DNA from: Pseudomonadota bacterium | Lineage (GTDB): Bacteria > Tectomicrobia > Entotheonellia > Entotheonellales > Entotheonellaceae | Direction of reading: 5' to 3' | Assembly: GCA_005777235.1 (NCBI GenBank) | Contig: SXND01000019.1 | Location: 1 to 38,241, forward strand | DNA length: 38,241 bases | The notes under the pieces: generated by a model | Database searches by the model: none | Seen by the model: the letters and a program-made list of their open reading frames with translations, nothing else | What the model was told of the DNA's origin: nothing | Translations under genes and position numbers: made by a program | In this document: positions 9,543-15,855 of the stretch, piece by piece | Numbering within the stretch: the stretch's first letter is position 1 | Layout: each line of letters begins with the position of its first letter

Positions 9543-9571
9543 ATTGTCACACTATCCCGCCAAGTGGTCAA
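9543..9571 (-). promoter_or_regulatory. Candidate promoter for the FAH-MmgE/PrpD pair
   Basis: On the minus strand, TTGACC (9571-9566) and GACAAT (9548-9543) are 17 bases apart, ending about 48 bases before the FAH-family start. The -35 box overlaps the dusA stop codon. Confidence 0.45.
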
Positions 9572-10605
9572 GACAGTGCGCACGTCTCTGGACAGGCATC
9601 GAGCACCTCGTCGGGCATCAAACGGATGATTTCCTGCAAACTCGCCAGCGCCGTGGCTGGGGTCCAGGCGCGCTCGCTGAGGCAGCGCTTCCACAGACGG
9701 GCGGCGCGTTGATACATAAAGAGGGTGAGGAGATGACGCACGACGCGAAACGGCGGCATGCCCTCGGCGACGTGGGGGGCCAGGTAGGCCAGCATGGCAT
9801 CCAGCACCTGGCGTCTGGTACGCGGCGGCGCGGGATCACCGAAGAAGCAGGCGTCAGCATGGGCAAACAGATACGGCTGCTCGTAGGCCACACGCCCGAG
9901 CATGACGCCGTCCACGTGTTGCCCATGGGCTGTGGCGTGTTGCAAGGTGGTAATCCCGCCGTTGATCTCAATGCGCAGGTGTGGGAAGTCCGCTTTGAGG
10001 CGATACACATCCTTGTATCGCAGCGGCGGGATGTGACGATTCTCGCGCGGGCTCAAGCCTTGCAGCACGGCTTTGCGGGCATGTACGATGAAGCGGTCGC
10101 ACCCAGCGGCCGCCACGGTCTCCACAAAGCGTGTCATGTCCTCGTAGCGGTCGTGATCATCAATGCCAATACGGTGCTTCACCGTCACCGGTAGCGTTGT
10201 GGCCTGACGCATCGCCGCCACACCACTGGCCACGAGCTCTGGCTGCGCCATCAGGCAGGCGCCGAAATGGCCCTGCTGCACGCGGTCGCTCGGGCAGCCC
10301 ACGTTGAGATTGACTTCATCATAGCCCCAGTCTTCCGCCAGGCGCGCACACGTGGCCAGGTGTTGCGGATCATCACCGCCTAATTGCAAGGCCAGGGGTT
10401 TTTCCGCCACGGAGAAGTCGAGGAGCTTCGCCTGATCCCCATACAGGAGAGCCGCCGTGGTGATCATTTCGGTGTAGAGCAGCGTGTGGCGGGTGATCTG
10501 GCGCATGTAATAGCGATAATGGCGATCCGTGCGGTCCATCATCGGGGCAATGCTCAGTGGCCACGTGCGGCCACGCGGAGTGGAAACAGCAAGCACGTCG
10601 GGCAT
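9568..10605 (-). CDS. dusA: tRNA-dihydrouridine synthase, DusA type
   Basis: This 345-residue FMN-dependent enzyme reduces uridine to dihydrouridine in the D-loop of tRNA. The N-terminal SIAPMMDRTDRHYRY is characteristic of DusA rather than DusB/C. The catalytic cysteine is C104 in NVGCPSDRVQQGHFGACLM, and FMN-binding segments VKHRIGIDD, EINGGI and VMLGRVAYEQPY follow. An open frame runs 62 codons further upstream, but that part has no Dus similarity, so the start is placed at 10605 (MPDVLAVST), giving the family length. It lies upstream of and co-directional with the FAH-family gene. Confidence 0.93.
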   Translation of the reverse strand: MPDVLAVSTPRGRTWPLSIAPMMDRTDRHYRYYMRQITRHTLLYTEMITTAALLYGDQAKLLDFSVAEKPLALQLGGDDPQHLATCARLAEDWGYDEVNLNVGCPSDRVQQGHFGACLMAQPELVASGVAAMRQATTLPVTVKHRIGIDDHDRYEDMTRFVETVAAAGCDRFIVHARKAVLQGLSPRENRHIPPLRYKDVYRLKADFPHLRIEINGGITTLQHATAHGQHVDGVMLGRVAYEQPYLFAHADACFFGDPAPPRTRRQVLDAMLAYLAPHVAEGMPPFRVVRHLLTLFMYQRAARLWKRCLSERAWTPATALASLQEIIRLMPDEVLDACPETCALS

Positions 10606-10719
10606 GGTTTCACCTGCAGGAGGAGCGCGCAGACTGCAGGCCCGCACCCCTAACCGAGGTACCGAGCCATGCCGCTGTCCTGCGCAGCAGAATCGCATCA
10701 ATGGCCTGTAGAGAGGGGG

Positions 10720-10748
10720 ATAGTGCCCCACCACGCGGCTGAGGTCAA
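10720..10748 (-). promoter_or_regulatory. Candidate promoter for dusA
   Basis: On the minus strand, TTGACC (10748-10743) and CACTAT (10725-10720) are separated by 17 bases, about 115 bases upstream of the dusA start. The rest of 10606-10858 shows no gene. Confidence 0.45.
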
Positions 10749-10858
10749 GGGTCTCTGGTACTCCTCGCCAGCCGTACGAGCCCTGCGGCACCCTTGCCCC
10801 TTGTACATTTTAGTGCTATCATTTCTGGAGTGAGACGCTAAGCATAGACAGTGACTCT

Positions 10859-10911
10859 CTCCAGCCAATCACCGGAGTGATCTGGTTGGAGCTTCTTGGG
10901 AAATGCCCAAG
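10859..10911 (-). repeat. Right-end hairpins of the tnpB element (possible omega-RNA region)
   Basis: Two stem-loops lie at the tnpB 3' end: CTTGGG/CCCAAG (10895-10911, 5-base loop) inside the coding region, and an imperfect stem with outer arms CTCCA/TTGGAG-like and inner ATCAC/GTGAT (10859-10891) spanning the stop codon. In IS200/IS605 elements such structures serve transposition and form part of the guide RNA. Confidence 0.5.
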
Positions 10912-12077
10912 CTATTTCCGCTGTGTCCAGGCGAACTACCTGGCTTGGGGCCAGGATACTTCACGGGATGCACCCATTGGACCGCGTGTGGTACGCTGCG
11001 ACCTGGAACAAGGGCATGCTGCCGCCCAACCGCCAGAATATTCACACTGCCGATGACGTCACGCGGGGCGGTGATGCCACAGCTGCGACAGCGGTATATC
11101 CGCCTGGTCTTGTTCCGTTCCCCGCATACGGGACACGTTTGCGAGGTATAATGCTCGTCCACGGCAATGGCCCCACAGGTCTTGTAAGCCAACTGCGCGA
11201 TCAGTCGCACGTTACACGCACTGCTGACCTGCTGCGCCTGCTTGGGCCGCAGATGTTGCGCCGCGTCATTGAAGGGCTTCCCCACATAGCACATGGCGCC
11301 AGGAAACGCCGCCACCACTGTGCGCGTGGCCTTGTGCGCCAGATCCCGGAGACGGCGATGCGTCTTCGCGAGCATCCGCGCTTTCCGACGTTGCAAGCGC
11401 TTCCACCGGCGCGAGCCCTTCGTCTGTGTACTTTGGGCCTGACTACACGATGCCAGGCGTTTGTGGCGATACTGCACGGTGGCCTTAGCCGCGCGGCCAC
11501 TGACCAGCACGGCCTGTGCTCCATCGGTGGCCGCCAGCAAGGTATTGACGCCCAGGTCAATCCCTATGACGATCTGTTGTGGCATTGCTACGTCAGGTAT
11601 CTCACAGACCAGACGAGCGGCGGCCATCGCCAGACGGACTTCGATCAGGCGTCCAGGCAGCGCGACCGACAACGGAATACGCAGCGTGCCACTGGTGCCG
11701 TGGGGTAAGATCAGCCTGCCATCACGTATTCTGGCATCCTAGTTGGCATAGACCACGTCACAGTATTAGGGCTTCTTCCACGGATACCGCGCCTCTGCAT
11801 GGCCCTTCTTGCGCAGCTGGCGGGTACTGTGCACGGCTTCGCAGAACTCCCCAAGGATTTGTTGGGTACTTTGCGCGCTGAGCCCGGGATACCGTCCTTT
11901 CGCCCACTGTTGCCACCGTTGTTTGCTGGGTCACTGGAGATGGCGACGTCGTATGCGGTGGTGCCGTTCCACGAGATCACCCCACAGACGCGCGGCTTCC
12001 TTGCGGGCCGCACGCAGCGTGCGCCGTTGCGAGGAGGTGTGAGGCAACCAATGTATTTCTATGGTGCGATAGCTCAT
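10869..12077 (-). pseudogene. tnpB: tnpB (OrfB, IS200/IS605 family) broken by three in-frame stops
   Basis: Reading the minus strand from ATG 12077 gives one continuous frame of 402 codons with TnpB features and no frameshift, but with TGA at codon 49 (11931-11933), TAA at codon 104 (11766-11768) and TAG at codon 113 (11739-11741). The largest intact piece is 11672-10869 (267 codons). TnpB is an RNA-guided nuclease of IS200/IS605 elements. RuvC aspartates are present (GIDLGVNT; APRDVIGSVNIL), as is a zinc finger CPVCG...CRSCG. The usual RuvC-II glutamate site reads YVGKPFN, whereas a glutamate is found in VDEHYTSQTCP. The protein is probably not made in full unless stops are suppressed. Confidence 0.88.
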
Positions 12078-12126
12078 GCAAGCAGTGTAACATGGGTGTC
12101 CTTGCAAGGCTAGGGCACCACAACCT

Positions 12127-12145
12127 GTTGGGCCTTGAGCCCAAC
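12127..12145. repeat. Left-end hairpin of the tnpB element
   Basis: Perfect stem GTTGGGC / GCCCAAC with loop CTTGA, 50 bases upstream of the tnpB start. Its TTGGG/CCCAA core resembles the 10895-10911 stem. No T-run follows, so it is not a convincing terminator. Confidence 0.5.
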
Positions 12146-12227
12146 GCGTGCTTCACCCCCACCCAAACGCTGGGAAGCGTTCTGGATGGAGCGCTACACG
12201 TGACATCTGGTAGAAGGGCTTGCGAGC

Positions 12228-13073
12228 ATGAAATCTGTGGCATTCCTTGGATGGGTCGTGGGTGTGTTGCTGTGCCTGAGCGGCCAGGGATTCGCCTTTA
12301 AGCTCAATGACTCCAATTGGTCGTACATGGCACAGCCCATGGGGGAGCGGCTGGTGATTTGTCCCGAGCGGATGCCTGGGGAGGCGCCGCAACGGACGCA
12401 AGATGGCTCGCTGGCCTGGCATGACGACCGCTTTCGCTTTACGTTCGCTAGCCACGCCTGTCTCTCCAATGGGCTCTTCCCCACCCTCAACAATGTCAGT
12501 CAGATTGACTTCGGTCCCCTTGCCGCCGGCGTCTTAGCCAACACGGTGTCCTTTTTCTTCACCGAGGCCCCCAATCAGACCATTGAATGCGACATACGCT
12601 TTAACAGTACGGTGCGGTGGTATACGGGCATTGAGCGGCCCTCCCCGACGCAGTTTGACTGGTGGAGTGTCGCCACCCACGAACTTGGCCATTGCCTCGG
12701 TTTGGCGCATGAGGATACCGTTTCCCCGCCGCCGGTCATGCGAACCACGTTGCTAGCCGGGGCGGTGGTGCGCCAGTTGACGACTGATGACATCGCCGGA
12801 CGTGATGCGTTGTATCATCAGCCCCGCAGCACGACGCCTGTGGAAACGCCCGCGCCACCCGCACCAATACCGGTCACGCCATCTCCGCCCGCCACCAGTA
12901 ACGGAGGTGGCGGGGGAGGCGGGGGTGGATGTACGCTTGGGCCATCCAGCCCAGATGATGCCGTCGCCCTCTCCGTAGCGCTGGGGCATATGCTCCCCCC
13001 CCTCGTGCTGGTGCTTCTCATCCGTGTGTGGTCGTGGCGGCGTGCGGTGGACGCGACACGCGGCACGGTGTAA
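12228..13073 (+). CDS. Secreted matrixin-like zinc metalloprotease with C-terminal sorting tail
   Basis: This 281-residue protein starts with a signal peptide (about 1-23). The metalloprotease zinc motif HELGHCLGLAH is at 151-161 (ligands H151, H155, H161; catalytic E152), preceded by DIRFN, with a Met-turn candidate VMRTTL at 170-175; this is the matrixin/M10-like pattern. After a Pro/Thr-rich linker comes a run of nine glycines followed by C235 (GGGCTLGPS), a hydrophobic segment (PPLVLVLLI) and Arg residues. That layout resembles C-terminal protein-sorting tails such as JDVT-CTERM or MYXO-CTERM, implying surface anchoring. It has no clear partner; it lies just before the glycan locus. GAAGGG at 12213-12218 supports the start. 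Confidence 0.82.
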   Translation: MKSVAFLGWVVGVLLCLSGQGFAFKLNDSNWSYMAQPMGERLVICPERMPGEAPQRTQDGSLAWHDDRFRFTFASHACLSNGLFPTLNNVSQIDFGPLAAGVLANTVSFFFTEAPNQTIECDIRFNSTVRWYTGIERPSPTQFDWWSVATHELGHCLGLAHEDTVSPPPVMRTTLLAGAVVRQLTTDDIAGRDALYHQPRSTTPVETPAPPAPIPVTPSPPATSNGGGGGGGGGCTLGPSSPDDAVALSVALGHMLPPLVLVLLIRVWSWRRAVDATRGTV

Positions 13074-13103
13074 GACGCTCTGGAGAGCGCGTGTTTTTGG
13101 GGC

Positions 13104-13133
13104 TTGACAGCAGCGCGGCCGGCTGCCTATAAA
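13104..13133 (+). promoter_or_regulatory. Sigma-70-like promoter of the glycan locus
   Basis: TTGACA (13104-13109) and TATAAA (13128-13133) with an 18-base spacer, about 40 bases upstream of the wzm start. This is the best promoter match of the first half of the window and argues against translation starting at the in-frame TTG at 13104. Confidence 0.65.
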
Positions 13134-13172
13134 CAGGGCGTCTCTAAGGATTTCACACCGACACGAGGTTTC

Positions 13173-13994
13173 ATGCAGCCACACATTCTTCAGGCACACG
13201 GCGGGCGGCCTCTGGCGTTACGCGCTACGCTGGCTCAGCTGTACCACTATCGCGCCTTAATTCAAGTGCTGGTCGAGCGTGAACTCAAAGCGCGCTATCG
13301 TGGCACCGTCCTCGGCTTTCTCTGGTCGTTTATGAATCCGCTCCTGCTCATGGGTATCTATACCCTGGTGTTTTCCGTGTACATGCGCATTGACATGGAG
13401 CGTTACTCGGCTTTTCTGTTGTGTGGACTCTTGCCGTGGAACTGTTTTGCCGCTGGGCTCAGCGAAGGGACGTACTCGATTCTTGGCAACGGCAGTCTCA
13501 TCAAAAAAGTCTATCTCCCGTCGGAGATTTTTCCTTTCGTCTATGTGAGTGCGAATTTTGCCCATTATCTCCTGAGTATCCCGCTGCTCTTTCTGCTCTT
13601 GTTGTTCTATCAGGTTCCACCTTCAGGGGCGTTGCTCTTTTTCCCGGTGGTGTTAGCCATCCAATTCTTATTTACCTACGGATTGGCACTCATCCTGGCG
13701 TCGCTAGCGGTACAGTTCCGCGATTTGTTACAAGTGGTGCCCAACATGTTGATGATCTGGTTTTTCCTCACCCCGGTCTTTTATTCCAGCGCTACCGTCC
13801 CAGGGAAATTTCGTCTGCTCATGGACTGCAACCCCATGGCCCATGTGATCCAGGCGTATCAGGCGATCTTTTTTGCACGTCAGGCGCCGGACTGGGCCGG
13901 CCTCGCGGTGGTGGCAGGGCTCGCCGGCGTTCTCTGCCTGGTGGGGCTGTGGTTTTTCGATAGGCGTAAGGATTTCTTCGTGGAAGGTTTATGA
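13173..13994 (+). CDS. wzm: ABC-2 type polysaccharide exporter permease (Wzm family)
   Basis: This 273-residue integral membrane protein is the permease half of an ABC exporter that moves undecaprenyl-linked polysaccharide across the inner membrane. It shows an N-terminal cytoplasmic helix with VERELKARYRGTVLGFLWSFMNPL, the family signature region, then about six hydrophobic segments and a C-terminal FDRRKDFFVEGL. ATG 13173 follows ACGAGG; codons upstream overlap the promoter. The stop overlaps the wzt start by ATGA, as expected for subunits of one transporter. Confidence 0.92.
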   Translation: MQPHILQAHGGRPLALRATLAQLYHYRALIQVLVERELKARYRGTVLGFLWSFMNPLLLMGIYTLVFSVYMRIDMERYSAFLLCGLLPWNCFAAGLSEGTYSILGNGSLIKKVYLPSEIFPFVYVSANFAHYLLSIPLLFLLLLFYQVPPSGALLFFPVVLAIQFLFTYGLALILASLAVQFRDLLQVVPNMLMIWFFLTPVFYSSATVPGKFRLLMDCNPMAHVIQAYQAIFFARQAPDWAGLAVVAGLAGVLCLVGLWFFDRRKDFFVEGL

Positions 13995-14791
13995 GCAGGA
14001 TAACTGTGGCCCTCACCGGTGTCTCGAAGAAGTATCGCCGGCACACGGACCGTCCGCTGGCAACGACGTTCAAATCCTATCTGCTGCGGGATCTGTGGTC
14101 CCGCCAGCCGCGTCGCGACGATCTCATCTGGGCTTTGCGCGACGTCGATTTACAGGTGATTGAGGGGACGACGTTGGGCATTCTCGGCCACAATGGCTCG
14201 GGGAAGAGCACTTTGCTCAAGCTCATCAGTGGGATTCTGCGGCCAGACGTCGGCACCATCGCGGTGGCGGGGAAAGTCGCGGCGTTGCTTGAGCTGGGTG
14301 CGGGCTTTCACCCAGAGCTCAGTGGCCGCGAAAATGTCATCATCAATGGCATCATCCTTGGGCTATCCAAAAAAGAGATCCGCGCCAAACTCGATGAGAT
14401 TGTCGCTTTCGCGGAACTCGAGTCATACATTGACGAACCGGTGCGGACGTATTCTAGTGGGATGTACATGCGCTTGGGTTTCTCCGTGGCCGTGCATGTG
14501 CAGCCCGATATTCTCATCATCGACGAAGTGCTCGCCGTCGGGGATGCCCGCTTCACCCAAAAATGTGCCGAGCGCATGCATCGTTTCAAGGCGGCGGGCT
14601 GTACCATTATTATGGTCACCCATGACCTGCGGATGCTGCAAGAGTGGTGTGATAAAGCGGTGTGGCTGCACGGTGGTCGGTTACAGATGGAGGGCGACCC
14701 CGCGGCGGTGGTCGAGGCTTATATGCGGGATGTCTTGCTATATACACCGCAGGATGAACCGTACGCCACCGAGAGGCTCGCCAGACCCTAA
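13991..14791 (+). CDS. wzt: ABC-2 type polysaccharide exporter ATPase (Wzt family, short form)
   Basis: This 266-residue ATP-binding subunit pairs with the preceding permease. Walker A is GHNGSGKST (66-74), the ABC signature is YSSGMYMRL (154-162), Walker B is ILIIDE (174-179) and the switch histidine is H211 in VTHD. The Wzt-type segment LLELGAGFHPELSGREN is present. It ends soon after the ATPase domain and lacks the C-terminal carbohydrate-binding domain found in O8/O9a-type Wzt, so coupling of chain termination to export would have to work without that domain. Confidence 0.92.
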   Translation: MSRITVALTGVSKKYRRHTDRPLATTFKSYLLRDLWSRQPRRDDLIWALRDVDLQVIEGTTLGILGHNGSGKSTLLKLISGILRPDVGTIAVAGKVAALLELGAGFHPELSGRENVIINGIILGLSKKEIRAKLDEIVAFAELESYIDEPVRTYSSGMYMRLGFSVAVHVQPDILIIDEVLAVGDARFTQKCAERMHRFKAAGCTIIMVTHDLRMLQEWCDKAVWLHGGRLQMEGDPAAVVEAYMRDVLLYTPQDEPYATERLARP

Positions 14792-14812
14792 AGGTGTTCG
14801 AAAGGTCACATC

Positions 14813-15826
14813 GTGGTTGTTGAGCGTATTATCCCGGCACACTGCGCTGCCGACGAGCGCACCCTCACTGAGCACATGGAGCGCTATACGTTGGCGGCGT
14901 CCTTACTGCGGCCTGACGATGTGGTGCTCGATGTCGCCTGCGGCGTTGGCTATGGGACGGCCATGCTGGCAGCCCAGTGTCGGTACGTCTACGGGTACGA
15001 CAATGCGCCAGAGGCCATCGCCTATGCCACGACCCACTATACGGGTGATACGAGCCAGTTTACGCAGCTCGATCTGGATGACACCCCCGTGCGGGCCTGC
15101 GATGTGGTGGTCAGCTTTGAAACGCTCGAACACTTACAGCAGCCGCAGCGCTTTCTCGACCATGCCAAGCGTGCGGCGGGTCGCCTGATCATCCTCAGCA
15201 CACCCATTGTGCCAACCCAGGAGGTCAACCCCTCCCACTTGCACGACTTTGACAGGGCACAAGTCGAGGACTGGATGCGTCCCTGGCAGCCGGCGTATTT
15301 TTGTATCCAGGCGGGAGAAGGCAATGTGCCCAATGGCATCTGGGTGTTTCAGCACGCCGAGGCCGGTTCGACGCCGGACGACCAACAGCTGCTGGCCCTC
15401 AATGTCCAGCATCAGCAGGAGCAGATGTGGCAGCAGTACGCCTTCATCGAGCGGCAGCAGGCCTGGGTGCACGAACTCGAACGCGGCAATACCTGGCTGG
15501 GAGACGAGCGCACCAAGTGGCAGCAGCAGGCGGAAGAACTCGTGCAACGTCTGCGCGCCCAGGAGGCCTGGAGCCAGGAGCTGGAGCACGGCAAAGCCTG
15601 GTTAGAGGCACAGCGCGTGAGCTGGCAGTGCGTGGCGGCAACCCAGGAGCAGCGTCTCGCCGAACACGTGCAGCGTCAGGCCCAGCTTGAGCAGCTCTGT
15701 CACGACTGGCAGCAGAAATCCCAAGTCCAACAACGGGCGCTGGATGCCTTGCACGCCAGCCGCCTGTTTCGTCTGTTGGCACGGCTGCGAATCCTCCCCA
15801 CGGTGTCGTCCCACACGGCCCCGTAG
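14813..15826 (+). CDS. SAM-dependent methyltransferase with long coiled-coil tail (possible chain-capping enzyme)
   Basis: Residues 1-190 form a class I methyltransferase: motif I LDVACGVGYGTA (39-50), SFETLEHL (101-108) and NPSHLHDF (139-146). Residues about 195-315 are Gln/Glu/Trp-rich and predicted coiled coil, with recurring WxxELExGxxWL units (218-228 and 253-264). The last 20 residues, SRLFRLLARLRILPT, look like a basic amphipathic helix. The same tail type occurs on the downstream glycosyltransferases. A methyltransferase-coiled coil-amphipathic helix next to wzm/wzt is reminiscent of WbdD, which caps O9a chains and measures them with its coil; no kinase domain is seen. The function as terminator is inference. 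GTG start at 14813, preceded by GAAAGG. Confidence 0.8.
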   Translation: MVVERIIPAHCAADERTLTEHMERYTLAASLLRPDDVVLDVACGVGYGTAMLAAQCRYVYGYDNAPEAIAYATTHYTGDTSQFTQLDLDDTPVRACDVVVSFETLEHLQQPQRFLDHAKRAAGRLIILSTPIVPTQEVNPSHLHDFDRAQVEDWMRPWQPAYFCIQAGEGNVPNGIWVFQHAEAGSTPDDQQLLALNVQHQQEQMWQQYAFIERQQAWVHELERGNTWLGDERTKWQQQAEELVQRLRAQEAWSQELEHGKAWLEAQRVSWQCVAATQEQRLAEHVQRQAQLEQLCHDWQQKSQVQQRALDALHASRLFRLLARLRILPTVSSHTAP

Positions 15827-15855
15827 CGGGCGCAGCAGCAGGAGGCAAGCCGTCG

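Larger units (their letters stand above)
10859..12145 (-). mobile_element. IS200/IS605-type solo-tnpB element, decayed
   Basis: The element consists of a minus-strand tnpB pseudogene with hairpins at both sides: a perfect 7-bp stem at 12127-12145 beyond the tnpB 5' end, and two hairpins at 10895-10911 and 10859-10891 around its 3' end. No tnpA is present. Hairpins near both ends and the absence of terminal inverted repeats fit IS200/IS605-family ends. The exact element boundaries cannot be fixed from this sequence. Confidence 0.6.

Noticed and set aside
8872-10194. A 440-codon plus-strand open frame spanning the FAH gene and part of dusA.
   Set aside because: It lies antisense to two clear enzyme genes with conserved catalytic motifs; long antisense frames are common in GC-rich DNA.
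10896-11708. A 270-codon plus-strand open frame opposite the decayed tnpB.
   Set aside because: Translation shows no family; the tnpB frame on the other strand explains the region.
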